Source: SIG440 sp045591095 (lineage in GTDB: Bacteria; Bacillota; Clostridia; Monoglobales; Monoglobaceae). Taken from it: 42,159 bases of DNA. Made by a program: the position numbers and the translations under genes. The notes beneath the pieces are model-generated. The model worked only from the letters and a program-made list of their open reading frames with translations, was not told the DNA's origin and made no database searches. Shown one piece after another: positions 1 to 9,269 of the stretch; the first letter of the stretch is position 1; every line of letters begins with the position of its first letter. The stretch lies in the NCBI GenBank assembly GCA_045591095.1, contig JAZNSF010000026.1, positions 1 through 42,159 of the forward strand, in the 5' to 3' direction.

Positions 1-1155
1 TGTCACCGCCATCACGCAATCTGTAACAGCTCTCTTCTTTACTTGGTTTATTACCTGCATAGTGGTATTTGCAATTTGAAGTGAGTTATAATAAATGCCA
101 GGAATAATAACGAACAATATCCCTATGTATGCAGCAGAATAATCTTCTCCTACCCACAAATTAATAAAACTTTTGCCAATTACAGCAAATCCGGTAACTA
201 TTAACCCATTTATAAAAAACTGAAATTTGCCGACTTTATTTAAAAGCGGCGTAAGGTTATCTGTATTGCCTCCGGCATAAATTTGAGATATTTTTGGCAT
301 AAACATTCCATTTATTGCTCCGGGTATCAAATACGCATAACTTTCAATTGTTGTAATTATGCCGAAAATGGATATTGCAACAGAAGCATTTTGTACAACC
401 ATCCCCAGTATAGTAGGAGTAAAATTAAAAATTGCTCTTTGGGCTAAACTCGTTATAGTGGTCCACATTGAAAAAGTGAATATATCTTTATATATTGTTC
501 TGTCTTTATATTTAAAGTTGGCCTTTGTCCCAATCTGTGTTTTGATTATTATAAACTTAAATAATATCGACGCTAATCCTACTAGGGCATGTATTGCTAC
601 CAAAGCATAAAGCCCCATACCCATCATCAAAGCAATCGCTGTAAACACAACAAATCCTACTCTGTATACAACATCCGCCAGCTTTAAAGGAATAAATTTT
701 TCATACGCATTTAATACTCCATTAAAAGTTACGCAAGGGAAGTTTATAACCGCAAACAAAACAGATATAACATAAACAACCTTAAATTGTTCTATTTCTA
801 CTGCAGTTAAATTTGCATATATAGTTTCAATAAAAAAATATATCACTATCAAAACCACAAAGATAACTGTCGTTATGGCCAAATAAAGTTTATAGACGGC
901 TCCTAAAAAGTTATTAACTTTCTCCTGGTTGCCTTCTGCATGATACTTTGATACAAACCTGGATGTAGCTGAGCTGAGTCCAAAATCAACCATAAAAAGC
1001 ACAATCAATGAATTTGCTAATGTATATAACCCATATTGACTCTGGCCTATCTGTTTAACCATCCAGGGTGTAAACAACAATCCTGCAACTATGTTAATAA
1101 ATATTGAACTATACGATAAAATCGTTCCAGCCTTTAACTGACTTTTATTTGACAA
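1..1155 (-). CDS. Polysaccharide flippase, Wzx/MATE-like (3' end outside window)
   Basis: Integral membrane protein that probably flips undecaprenyl-linked polysaccharide repeat units across the cytoplasmic membrane. The first 385 residues are visible and the frame stays open to base 1; family members are usually about 480 residues. The N-terminus (MSNKSQLKAGTILSY) leads into a run of hydrophobic helices with the LLFTPWMVKQIGQSQYGLY pattern typical of oligosaccharide flippases. The start is a TTG at 1155, because AGGAGG at 1164-1169 lies 8 nt upstream and there is no in-frame ATG until about residue 30; a search limited to ATG starts would miss the N-terminus. It is the most distal visible gene of the minus-strand polysaccharide operon. 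The family call is firm; the exact substrate is unknown. Confidence 0.88.
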   Translation of the reverse strand, partial: MSNKSQLKAGTILSYSSIFINIVAGLLFTPWMVKQIGQSQYGLYTLANSLIVLFMVDFGLSSATSRFVSKYHAEGNQEKVNNFLGAVYKLYLAITTVIFVVLIVIYFFIETIYANLTAVEIEQFKVVYVISVLFAVINFPCVTFNGVLNAYEKFIPLKLADVVYRVGFVVFTAIALMMGMGLYALVAIHALVGLASILFKFIIIKTQIGTKANFKYKDRTIYKDIFTFSMWTTITSLAQRAIFNFTPTILGMVVQNASVAISIFGIITTIESYAYLIPGAINGMFMPKISQIYAGGNTDNLTPLLNKVGKFQFFINGLIVTGFAVIGKSFINLWVGEDYSAAYIGILFVIIPGIYYNSLQIANTTMQVINQVKKRAVTDCVMAVT

Positions 1156-1253
1156 TTATTTTTCCTCCTATTTTAAAACACTGCAAACATCTGATCCAAA
1201 CACATCAATTTCTTCCCTATTAACAATTTTCTCTACAATCAAAATATAAACAT

Positions 1254-2264
1254 TTATCTCCCTAATTTTTTCTTTAACGCGGCAAAAATAAGGTCCCAAC
1301 GGCCGTGTATAACTTTAAGCCATGCTGATTCTATATGAGCCGCAAGTCTTTTACCCGGCTTAAAAACCTTCCCTTCCATTTCTTCAAACATTGTGTCTCT
1401 TACAACAAACGGCGGGTGTTTAATAGGGAAGGCCATCTCAAAGGCGTCCTGAGTCAGCATTTTTCTTATCTTTCGTGGCAATAAATTTACATCATCATAA
1501 CTATGCGTTGCATTTTTTGAAACGCCTATGTACGAAATCATATTTCGTGAAGGCGTGATAACTAATCCGTTATTAAGGCACATGGTTGTGCTAATATAAG
1601 TTTCCCACGAAGTTACTATACCTTTTTTGTCGTCATTTGCCTTCGCTGTTTTTGCGCGCTCTACTATATTCTCATAATAACTCCCATAGTTTTCAGTAAG
1701 GAACTTTTCATAATATCCCATTAAGTCCGGATCATTTAAAAAGTCCCAACCCTTTATTTCTTTAACCTGTTCCCATGCTCGCTTCCATGTTGCCCAACCC
1801 AAGCCTGCGCCAGCAGAAGAAATAACATAATCATACGGAGTTTTATCATAAACCCCCATTCTTGTAAAACCAGATATCCGGTATATTCGCTCATCATCTT
1901 TGTATTTTTCAAGCATCTCGCCACAAAAATCATAAAATGAATCTACTGGTTTGCAGTCGTCTTCAATTATAATTAAACGGTCAACAAACTGAAAACACCA
2001 ATCAATCCCCGAAAATTCCCGTTCATCGCAGCTTAAGTTTTTTTCGGAATAATTCTTTTTTACATCGCATTCCCAGTCTATGTTTTCAACAATTTTTCGG
2101 CATTTTTCAATGTTTTCTATATCATCCGGTCTATTTTCTCTTGCTCCGTCCTGCACCAAAAAAAGTTGCTTAGGCTTTACACTTCTTACCCATTCAAAAG
2201 TTTGTTCAAGCACATCAGGTCGGTTGAAAAATAATAACATAACAGGTGTTTCTAATTTACTCAT
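1254..2264 (-). CDS. Glycosyltransferase, GT-A fold
   Basis: Cytoplasmic or membrane-associated sugar transferase of the surface-polysaccharide operon. The N-terminus has the GT-A nucleotide-binding pattern (VMLLFFNRPDVL, residues 8-19), and the acidic EDD triad at 101-103, preceded by RLIII, is the likely DxD metal and nucleotide-sugar site. GLGWATWKRAW (154-164) resembles the acceptor-side block of capsule transferases often annotated as HlpA-like or GNT-I-like. At 336 aa it is full length. AAGGAAA precedes the ATG at 2264. It lies between the EpsG-like polymerase and the flippase in the same direction. Donor and acceptor cannot be read from the sequence. Confidence 0.8.
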   Translation of the reverse strand: MSKLETPVMLLFFNRPDVLEQTFEWVRSVKPKQLFLVQDGARENRPDDIENIEKCRKIVENIDWECDVKKNYSEKNLSCDEREFSGIDWCFQFVDRLIIIEDDCKPVDSFYDFCGEMLEKYKDDERIYRISGFTRMGVYDKTPYDYVISSAGAGLGWATWKRAWEQVKEIKGWDFLNDPDLMGYYEKFLTENYGSYYENIVERAKTAKANDDKKGIVTSWETYISTTMCLNNGLVITPSRNMISYIGVSKNATHSYDDVNLLPRKIRKMLTQDAFEMAFPIKHPPFVVRDTMFEEMEGKVFKPGKRLAAHIESAWLKVIHGRWDLIFAALKKKLGR

Positions 2265-2334
2265 ATAAATTTCCTTTCTTTGTTAATTGATTTTTGTATC
2301 AAAATAACTTTTAAATTTTCTCTACCTTTTCTGT

Positions 2335-3423
2335 TTAAAACTCCCACAAAAAGAAATATGGATACGTCCTTGACCAGCTTCCGTTTTTAACAGAATATAG
2401 TCCATACAGCACAAAAATCAAAGTAAGTGCCACCAGACTTATTGAATAATAAGTATTGTATCTGATTTTTACTTCTTTAAAATTTTTCATTGTGTTCGGT
2501 ATAGCAATGGTTGCATAAACCATAAAATAATATCCTACGCGCATTGCGGTATTATAAATACCGCCAAAAGCCTGACACGCACAGGCCATATAGAATAAAT
2601 TCATAAGTCCGTTTTGTTTTTTGTCATCAGTCTTATTAAAAACCGAAAGAAACGCGTATATCATAACAAATACCAAAAAGAGTATCAGTCCGCCGCCTGT
2701 TTCTTCGGCAGTTGCATCATCCTTGAATATCCGGCTAAATATAGCGAACAAAGGACCTCTGAGGAAAAATATCCCCGGTAAGGCAGCTAAACTAAAAATT
2801 CTCGCAGTTTTATTTAGCTGCAAATAATAAAGTGGATAAGCAACAACAAAAATTATGGCCGAAGAATGGAAAAGTGTTGCCAAATAAACTGTAAGCAAAA
2901 ATCTGATTGGCATTTTCTTCTCTATAAAATACATCGAAGCAACCGTTATACCAATTGCAATACCTTGCCTAAGGCCCGAATAGAATATATGAAAAATCGG
3001 AAGTCCCAAAAATATGCAAACTGACAAAAGCGGAATTTGGCTTCGTTTTTCGGTATAAATCGCAATAGGCACAAGACTCAACACTGCACACGTTATCAAC
3101 AAAAACTGCGGGTCATTCCATATAGAGCCTAAAAGCTTATTAAGTACCACAAAGCCTTTCTCGTAATTTTTATAGGCTCTCATCGCAAAAATTTCGCTCC
3201 AGCTGTTGCTGTTTATAGTAAGAAACGAATCCCAGTATCCATCCTTATAACCCCACGCAATATCCACTCCCATATAGGGGTGTCTTAGTGCAAGGAGGGC
3301 AATAATAAGAAGAAAACTCATTCTGGTAATATTGCCTTTTTTCTCTTCAAGCGTACTTTTGTTAAGATAAACTATCCCTGCATATAGAAAAATTATTAAG
3401 TATAACCATCTGTATGTTGCCAT
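2335..3423 (-). CDS. EpsG-family polysaccharide polymerase (Wzy-like)
   Basis: Multi-spanning membrane protein of 362 aa, mostly hydrophobic with about ten predicted helices. Family signs are the N-terminal LALRHPYMGVDIAWGY segment (44-59), corresponding to the EpsG R-x(3-5)-G-x-D region, SGLRQGIAIGI (149-159) and LFHSSAI (184-190). EpsG-like proteins are the presumed polymerases in Firmicute exopolysaccharide clusters, joining flipped repeat units outside the membrane. The start ATG follows AGGAG with 6 nt spacing, 9 nt after the stop of the upstream glycosyltransferase gene, so translation is probably coupled. With the flippase and PglC-like initiator it completes a Wzx/Wzy-type pathway. 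Confidence 0.82.
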   Translation of the reverse strand: MATYRWLYLIIFLYAGIVYLNKSTLEEKKGNITRMSFLLIIALLALRHPYMGVDIAWGYKDGYWDSFLTINSNSWSEIFAMRAYKNYEKGFVVLNKLLGSIWNDPQFLLITCAVLSLVPIAIYTEKRSQIPLLSVCIFLGLPIFHIFYSGLRQGIAIGITVASMYFIEKKMPIRFLLTVYLATLFHSSAIIFVVAYPLYYLQLNKTARIFSLAALPGIFFLRGPLFAIFSRIFKDDATAEETGGGLILFLVFVMIYAFLSVFNKTDDKKQNGLMNLFYMACACQAFGGIYNTAMRVGYYFMVYATIAIPNTMKNFKEVKIRYNTYYSISLVALTLIFVLYGLYSVKNGSWSRTYPYFFLWEF

Positions 3424-3432
3424 ATGTTGCTC

Positions 3433-4629
3433 CTAGAATTTATTGTATAATTGTATATAATTATTTACCATTTCTTTTTTATCGTATTTCGCTGTTGCTT
3501 CGCGCGAAATGACCTCAGCATCTTTTTCAAGGCTTAAAAATCTCAATACAGCATTATAAAGAGCATCTATATCTCCATATTCCACAAATTCCGAATACTT
3601 AGAGATTGAAATGGTCTCCGGTCCACCAGCTTTAAATCCAATAACTGGCGTTCCGCAGCAAAGGCTCTCAGCAACAGGCATAGAAAACGTTTCTTTCTTG
3701 CTGACAATTACAGATACATCTGCCATTGAATAACACTCTGCCAATTTCTGCTGATTTTCAACTCTGCCCACGGCAATTATATTTTTGGGCAAGTTCGACG
3801 GAGTTTCCCGATTTCCAACTACCAAAATAACGGCATCATCACCTATCTTTTGTGCAAAAAGTCTTAAATTATTTCCACCTTTAGCTTTACTTTCAAAGCT
3901 TGATGTTACATGAATAATCACTTTTTTATCTAAAGGTAGTCCAAATTCAGCCTTCAATTGTTTGGCATCACCGCAAGGTCTAAATATATTACAGTCTATT
4001 CCGTTTAAAACCGCTATGTTTTTCTTGTCCTCAAATATAGGTGAAAGACCAGCCCTCTTAGAAACCCATGGAGACACCCCTGCCGAAATAAGATTTGGGA
4101 AGGATTTGAATGCTTTTTCCATGTTTTTAAAATTTTTTGCTGTTCTATCAACGTATGAGTTAATAGCCTCTTGCGCTGATGGACAATTCCCACATCCGGT
4201 TTTCCAATTTTCGCATTCATAAGCATACCCACAATTAGCAGTATACAAAAATTCGGCATGGTGTGTAACAACTGTAGCTATATTTTGCCTTTTCAGAAAA
4301 CTCACTAGCCTATAGATATTTACAAAAAACCCATTTATACAATGAAGATGAACTACATCTGGTTTTTCCTGTTTAATCACTCTTAGCAGTCTGTTTGTAG
4401 CAAAAAAACAGCCACCGTATGGCATACCTGTGAACCTTGATTTGACATTGTTAAACTTTGCAACTATCTCGGACGAGGTTTTATACACCTTTGGTTCGTT
4501 GATTTTTTTGCCCCTGCCATAGCATACAACCGATTCAACTCCGTTTTTTTTCAATTCTGTATGTATGTCATAAACAATTTTGCCTGTGCTACCTGTTTTG
4601 TAAACGCAATTTATTTGCATTACTTTCAT
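3433..4629 (-). CDS. Glycosyltransferase family 4 (GT-B)
   Basis: Retaining GT-B sugar transferase of 398 aa. The N-terminus MKVMQINCVYKTGSTGKIVYD is the GT4 glycine-rich loop, and the C-terminal half has the E-x7-E nucleotide-sugar motif at E313-E321 (ETFSMPVAE) followed by GTPVIGFKAGGP. A cysteine-rich patch at roughly residues 130-150 (four Cys in about 20 residues) is unusual and could be a structural metal site. Its stop is 9 nt ahead of the EpsG-like gene's start. The E-x7-E motif makes the fold and mechanism class secure; the sugar is unknown. Confidence 0.85.
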   Translation of the reverse strand: MKVMQINCVYKTGSTGKIVYDIHTELKKNGVESVVCYGRGKKINEPKVYKTSSEIVAKFNNVKSRFTGMPYGGCFFATNRLLRVIKQEKPDVVHLHCINGFFVNIYRLVSFLKRQNIATVVTHHAEFLYTANCGYAYECENWKTGCGNCPSAQEAINSYVDRTAKNFKNMEKAFKSFPNLISAGVSPWVSKRAGLSPIFEDKKNIAVLNGIDCNIFRPCGDAKQLKAEFGLPLDKKVIIHVTSSFESKAKGGNNLRLFAQKIGDDAVILVVGNRETPSNLPKNIIAVGRVENQQKLAECYSMADVSVIVSKKETFSMPVAESLCCGTPVIGFKAGGPETISISKYSEFVEYGDIDALYNAVLRFLSLEKDAEVISREATAKYDKKEMVNNYIQLYNKF

Positions 4630-4657
4630 TGGTTTGACTCCTGCCTTTATTAAAGTA

Positions 4658-5935
4658 CTACAATTTATTATTGTTTTCCACTATCTCTTGCAATACTTTT
4701 TTTAATAATTTACTGTTTTGCGTGCTGTTGTGATATTTTTGAGCCGTTTCAATAGCATTCGAACTCACCTTTGACCTCAATTCGCTATCTTCAAGTGCGT
4801 TTATCAAGGCTATCTTTAGATCTTCTTTTCTTGTTGCAACAACTGCACATTCATTTTCAACTAAATGCTGAATTGAAGCAATGTCTTCTGGTCCATACGC
4901 AAAAAGACAATTGCCACTGGCAAGTGTATCTGCAATTTTTGTCGAAACCGAATACCTAAGGCGCTCTCTATATTCTTTGTCAAAAGTTTCGGTATGAATA
5001 AGAGCACAGCTTTCCCGCATAACCTTATGCACTTCTTCAGGACTTAAAAATCCCCCATACTTTATCCCCTTATAATCTTGCAAGTAAGATGACTCTTTCC
5101 CATAATAAACGAATTCGTACTTACTTTCTGTTTCATTGTTTATAAGTTCTATCGCATCTGCTATATCGCGCATTGACTTCCAGCGATTAAGCGAAGTGTT
5201 GCCAATAAAGCTGATTTTTTTACTGTGATTAGTTATAATATTTTCAGCTTTAATTGTGCTACCTGTCATTATTTTTGTATGCTGAACACCAAAATTTTCA
5301 GAATACAACTTGCCCAACGAATCGCAAATGGTCACCAAATGTTTTGAAGCTTTGACCGTTTTTTTGATTCCGGTCGTCATCGGCGTTGACAAAAGCCTAT
5401 TGAACCATCCACTTTGAGCTTTACTATAAAAATAAAACTCATCGCAAATATATGTTACAAGCGGAATTCTCAAACATTTTGAAATCCATCTTGCAATATT
5501 TTGCGAAAAAGTGGCATCTCCAAGTGCGTAAAATACCACATCGGGTTTCTCATACTTAAGCCATTCTTTTAAGTCTCTGGTTTTCCAATTGCCAATCGTC
5601 CATGCAACATCCCGAAGTCTGCGCATAAGAAAACTATTTTGTTTTGTACTGCTGTATTTTTCAGCCTCTTTACGGTTTGCAAACAAGGAATTATCTTGTT
5701 TGATTTCATCTTGTCTGATTTTTCTGCCGCAACACTTTCTTTTCAGAATTGACCTTAAGATATTGCTGTCAGTAATACGATAATAGGAACCACAAACATT
5801 TATATTTGGTATGGACGGATACAAATAAAGTTGCATAAGTTCGTCTTTTCCAAATTCAGCAAAAAGAGACGAAAGGGTCTTGCCCATACTTTGCACCGAA
5901 CTAAAACAGTTATGACTTACTATAAGTACCTTCAT
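4658..5935 (-). CDS. Glycosyltransferase, GT-B group 1-like
   Basis: About 425 aa. The N-terminus MKVLIVSHNCFSSVQSMGK resembles the first Rossmann strand and loop of GT-B enzymes, and the C-terminal half has a donor-domain pattern (KKISFIGNTSLNRW, ALIHTETFDKEYRERLRYS, STKIADTLASGNCLFAYGP). The classic E-x7-E is not clear, so it is a divergent member. I place the start at the ATG at 5935; a TTG two codons upstream (5941) is the alternative, and neither has a strong Shine-Dalgarno sequence. The first 26 nt overlap the 3' end of the upstream glycosyltransferase gene, suggesting translational coupling. Sugar specificity is unknown. Confidence 0.75.
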   Translation of the reverse strand: MKVLIVSHNCFSSVQSMGKTLSSLFAEFGKDELMQLYLYPSIPNINVCGSYYRITDSNILRSILKRKCCGRKIRQDEIKQDNSLFANRKEAEKYSSTKQNSFLMRRLRDVAWTIGNWKTRDLKEWLKYEKPDVVFYALGDATFSQNIARWISKCLRIPLVTYICDEFYFYSKAQSGWFNRLLSTPMTTGIKKTVKASKHLVTICDSLGKLYSENFGVQHTKIMTGSTIKAENIITNHSKKISFIGNTSLNRWKSMRDIADAIELINNETESKYEFVYYGKESSYLQDYKGIKYGGFLSPEEVHKVMRESCALIHTETFDKEYRERLRYSVSTKIADTLASGNCLFAYGPEDIASIQHLVENECAVVATRKEDLKIALINALEDSELRSKVSSNAIETAQKYHNSTQNSKLLKKVLQEIVENNNKL

Positions 5936-7109
5936 CTTCAATTAATCTCACAATCTTTTTATATGTTTCTTCTCTGTCAAATAGCTCTTTGCCCAATCTT
6001 CTCGAATTTTCACTCATTTCTTTCCTAAGTGCAGGATTGTCAATCAAATTTTTGATCGCTTTCGAAACCTCATCAGCATTTCCGCACTCGCAGTTTATTC
6101 CGGCATTATAATTCTCTAAAAGTGTTCTGTATTCAATACATTCTTGAGTATTTATCACAGGAAGCCCCGCCATAGCATAGTCGCCTACTTTGTTTATTAT
6201 ACTACCCGCCGAACCTTTTCGAATCGGGTTCACCGCTATATGACAGCCCACAAGAGTCTCCACCATCTTTGGGTATGGCAGTGCTCCCGTAAAGGTGTAT
6301 GAAATTCCACTACACTCAGCATAGTTTTCAAATGACTTTTTAAGGTCGCCATCACCCATAATTACAAAATGAACCAATCCTCTTTTCGGCAACATTTTTA
6401 TTGCATCAATTATGCATTTAATGTCATAGCTGTTCCCAAGAGTTCCTATATATGCGATTTTTACCATATCGTCTGTTCTTTCTGCATTTTTGGCGCACTC
6501 ATCAAAAGCAGACATCTCCGTACCCAAAAATACAGTAAGAGGCTTTTTGCATTTCTTATTTTTTTTCATACCTCTGTTTGCATAAGTCTCTGAAACAGCG
6601 ACAATTTCATCTGCCTGTGAATATATCCGGTCAGCCTGTAACTCCATTGGCTTAAATATTATATCACTTAAAACGGGGATATTAACCACCATCTTAAAAG
6701 CTTCAGGCCATAAATCCTGAATATCAACTATTAATCTTATATTGTTTTTCTTGCAATATTTAGATACTGCTTGTGCTACTGCAAGCGACGGAACTGCTAC
6801 ATACACAGCATCTGGTTTTTTTCGGTTCGACAAATAACAATAAACATTTCTTGCTAACGCCTTATGGCTTGAAAAACGCTTGAGGCAGATATTTCTAGGA
6901 TAACCTGGCTCGTCGACTGCTGTTATATTTATGTTGCCAACTGTCCCGATTTTCTTTGCATGACGCTTTAATCTATGTATAAACATTGATGTAATTATCT
7001 CTACCTCATGATTTTTTTCAAGCATTCTCGCCAGATACAAAAATCTGCTGTTTACGCCCGAAAAATCTTCTATATCACGCATATATTGAGCTACAATTAC
7101 TATATCCAT
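5910..7109 (-). CDS. Glycosyltransferase family 4, WbuB-like
   Basis: GT-B glycosyltransferase of 399 aa. The N-terminus MDIVIVAQYMRDIEDFSG and the block RLIVDIQDLWPEAFKM are typical of the WbuB/FucNAc-transferase-like branch of GT4, which often adds the second or third sugar of an O-unit. The donor-binding domain starts around residue 225 (VKIAYIGTLGNSYD) and ends with KVGDYAMAGLPVINTQE. GGGAG precedes the ATG with 7 nt spacing. The gene overlaps the next glycosyltransferase gene by 26-32 nt. Its place nearest the initiation genes would suit an early transfer step, which is inference only. Confidence 0.82.
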   Translation of the reverse strand: MDIVIVAQYMRDIEDFSGVNSRFLYLARMLEKNHEVEIITSMFIHRLKRHAKKIGTVGNINITAVDEPGYPRNICLKRFSSHKALARNVYCYLSNRKKPDAVYVAVPSLAVAQAVSKYCKKNNIRLIVDIQDLWPEAFKMVVNIPVLSDIIFKPMELQADRIYSQADEIVAVSETYANRGMKKNKKCKKPLTVFLGTEMSAFDECAKNAERTDDMVKIAYIGTLGNSYDIKCIIDAIKMLPKRGLVHFVIMGDGDLKKSFENYAECSGISYTFTGALPYPKMVETLVGCHIAVNPIRKGSAGSIINKVGDYAMAGLPVINTQECIEYRTLLENYNAGINCECGNADEVSKAIKNLIDNPALRKEMSENSRRLGKELFDREETYKKIVRLIEDEGTYSKS

Positions 7110-7125
7110 AAGTTTTCTCCCTATT

Positions 7126-8136
7126 TTATCTCTTACGGTAAGCAGGGAAAAATCCCGTTTCTCCCGTATTTGTTATCCTGCATAATTCGTCATAAACTGG
7201 TTTATTCCAAATCTTCTTCCCAATATAAAACGGGTATTCCGTATTTTTCCCGAATTGCTTTTTGAACTTAAAGAGGGAATCTTCTTCACTATTTGACCTT
7301 CCACCCCCGTGATGTATCAACTCATAGCCATTTTTCTGTGCCCAATCCGTAACACCATACCTAAGGATATACGCGGGCGATAAAAATAAGTATTCACTCA
7401 ACGTCCCTGATAAATGGATATGTACCATTTTGTCCCATACAAAATAAAATCCTGCTGCAATAACTTTTCCTTCATACAATGCCTTAACAAGTAAAATGCT
7501 ATCACGATAAAGATTCAGGCATTTCTCAAAATAACCTTCCTGAAAATAATAATATTCCGAAGCATTGTTCCTATCCATTGTTGAATAATATATTTCTTTA
7601 AATTCATCCAAGCTCTCTGGTTTTTCTATAATTTCAACGGTTACACCTTTGTTTAGCGCTTGTCTTATATTCTTTCTGCAACCCTTTGAATATTCTTCAT
7701 TCAAAAAATCAGGATAATCCTTAAGATTAGTGGCAACCGTGTTCCGATCATGTTCTGTGTTGTAAACTTCTGCAAAATCTTTTCCGTTGCCAAAGATCGG
7801 ATGAAACCTTACAAATTCAGAAACAATATTATTCTTCTCGCAATATACCGAAAACGCCTTTTCAAACGCCCCGAGCAGTTTTGGTTTTTCCCCTTCATCA
7901 ATTAAAGATTCTATTATAGGGCCGCCATATCCATAGGCAGTTATGGCATCAAAATACTGTATGCCATTTATCAATTCCGGGATAGGCCTTGATAAAAAAT
8001 TATGTCTTATCGAGCCATGCTCACATTCAAACTCGAATTGAGTTGACCTGCCTCCCTCAATTTTCTCATAAAGTTTAGGGAAATCATTGTCAAAATAAAT
8101 ATCTGCAGCTCTTTTTGCTTTTTTCTCTACGCACAT
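7126..8136 (-). CDS. FemAB-like GNAT acyltransferase
   Basis: 336 aa protein with the two-lobed FemX/FemAB-like GNAT architecture. The C-terminal lobe has AAGFYFVWDKMVHIHLSGT followed by YILRYGVTDWAQKNGY and LIHHGGGRS, the acceptor and ligand-binding features of the peptidoglycan-recognition GNAT branch (PF13480-like). In polysaccharide operons such enzymes are thought to attach acyl or aminoacyl groups to amino sugars. It sits 29 nt downstream of the DegT-like gene and may act on the amino group that protein installs or on a related sugar. The fold is recognisable; the substrate is inference. Confidence 0.7.
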   Translation of the reverse strand: MCVEKKAKRAADIYFDNDFPKLYEKIEGGRSTQFEFECEHGSIRHNFLSRPIPELINGIQYFDAITAYGYGGPIIESLIDEGEKPKLLGAFEKAFSVYCEKNNIVSEFVRFHPIFGNGKDFAEVYNTEHDRNTVATNLKDYPDFLNEEYSKGCRKNIRQALNKGVTVEIIEKPESLDEFKEIYYSTMDRNNASEYYYFQEGYFEKCLNLYRDSILLVKALYEGKVIAAGFYFVWDKMVHIHLSGTLSEYLFLSPAYILRYGVTDWAQKNGYELIHHGGGRSNSEEDSLFKFKKQFGKNTEYPFYIGKKIWNKPVYDELCRITNTGETGFFPAYRKR

Positions 8137-8165
8137 AAAAGAAATACCCCCTAACTACTTTAAAT

Positions 8166-9245
8166 TTACAATTTCAGAGAGTCTGTCAATACAGACACTT
8201 CCCTCTCCATATCTTCTAAATTATATCGCTGATCACAGATAAGCGATATCTCATTGCTGTGATATTTTGTTTCTTTAAAACAATATTTTGTGTCAATAGG
8301 CCAATGCATTGGACAGTAAATATCTCTTTTTGCCATAAACTGTCGAATTTCTCCCCTTTTTTGAGGTTCTACACATATAGGCACAAACAACGGACAATCA
8401 CTTTCTGTAAGATTTTCAAACGGCAAGAATATACCATTTATTTTTGCAGCTTTTATCATTTTGATAAGATACTCCGCATTCTCACGCCTTTTCTTTATCA
8501 AATCTTTCGAGTCAATATTTTTCCATTTTTCCACTTCTTCATTATCAGCAAAATAATCTTCATAATCATTGCCAAGCAAATTGTTAGCCGTGCTGTATAA
8601 GTCCAAAAAGTCCTTTTTCTCTGTCATTGCGCCATTCAGATAATCATTTTTCATAAAAGCCGCTTTTTGCCATACAGTAATATATTGGGAATTTTGTTTA
8701 GGGTTTAGCTTTGTTAAAAAACCTTGTTTAGCTAAAACCAAGCCACACAGCGAATCACGCCATTTTCTGCAGCTTAAAATCACATAATCCGCAAAAGAAT
8801 ATGACGGAGGATTGCTGAATGCGCTTTGTGTAGCGTCAACGATTACGCTTTTATTTTTTTCCTTTGCCATCGCCGCTATTTTCCAGGCTATATCGCGAAC
8901 AAAGCCAAAATAGTCCATAATTAAAACCGCATCAATACTGTCAACAACAGCTTCAACTTCTGCCAAATATTCTTCTGTTACTTGGTCTAAACAATCAGGT
9001 GCTGAATAAAATACAACCTCTATGCCTTTATTTAAAAATGGATATACCATAGATGCGCAGGAATAAGCAGGAAGAGCAATCTTTTTAATTTTCCTTAAAG
9101 CCAGCAATTCATCAGCAACACAGGCTAAAGCAGTTCTTCCCGACAGCATATAATGACACTCCCAACCATTTAGCCCTAATGTTTCATATTCATTTGCTCC
9201 GGATTTTGCCGAATTTAACTGAAATTCGCTACCTATTTCCACCAT
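8166..9245 (-). CDS. Divergent DegT/DnrJ-like PLP-fold protein
   Basis: 359 aa protein resembling PLP-dependent DegT/DnrJ/EryC1 sugar aminotransferases but strongly divergent. Visible landmarks are the N-terminal LSGRTALACV (35-44), equivalent to the SGT-A helix; LPAYSCASMVYP (58-69), equivalent to the P-x-x-(T/S) block; D137 in VDATQSA, the likely partner of the PLP ring nitrogen; and K161 in LSCRKWRDSLCG, the likely Schiff-base lysine. The usual S-F-x-x-x-K-x-x-x-x-G-x-GG signature, present in the other aminotransferase of this operon, is replaced. The gene is tightly linked to the FemAB-like gene. A role in sugar amination is plausible but not shown; it could have a related non-aminotransferase function. 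Confidence 0.6.
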   Translation of the reverse strand: MVEIGSEFQLNSAKSGANEYETLGLNGWECHYMLSGRTALACVADELLALRKIKKIALPAYSCASMVYPFLNKGIEVVFYSAPDCLDQVTEEYLAEVEAVVDSIDAVLIMDYFGFVRDIAWKIAAMAKEKNKSVIVDATQSAFSNPPSYSFADYVILSCRKWRDSLCGLVLAKQGFLTKLNPKQNSQYITVWQKAAFMKNDYLNGAMTEKKDFLDLYSTANNLLGNDYEDYFADNEEVEKWKNIDSKDLIKKRRENAEYLIKMIKAAKINGIFLPFENLTESDCPLFVPICVEPQKRGEIRQFMAKRDIYCPMHWPIDTKYCFKETKYHSNEISLICDQRYNLEDMEREVSVLTDSLKL

Positions 9246-9269
9246 ATCTCATCCCTCAAAAACAGTCTG

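Noticed and set aside
359..610. An 83-codon plus-strand ORF at the left end
   Set aside because: It lies opposite the continuous flippase frame; hydrophobicity is an artefact of the antisense membrane-helix codons.
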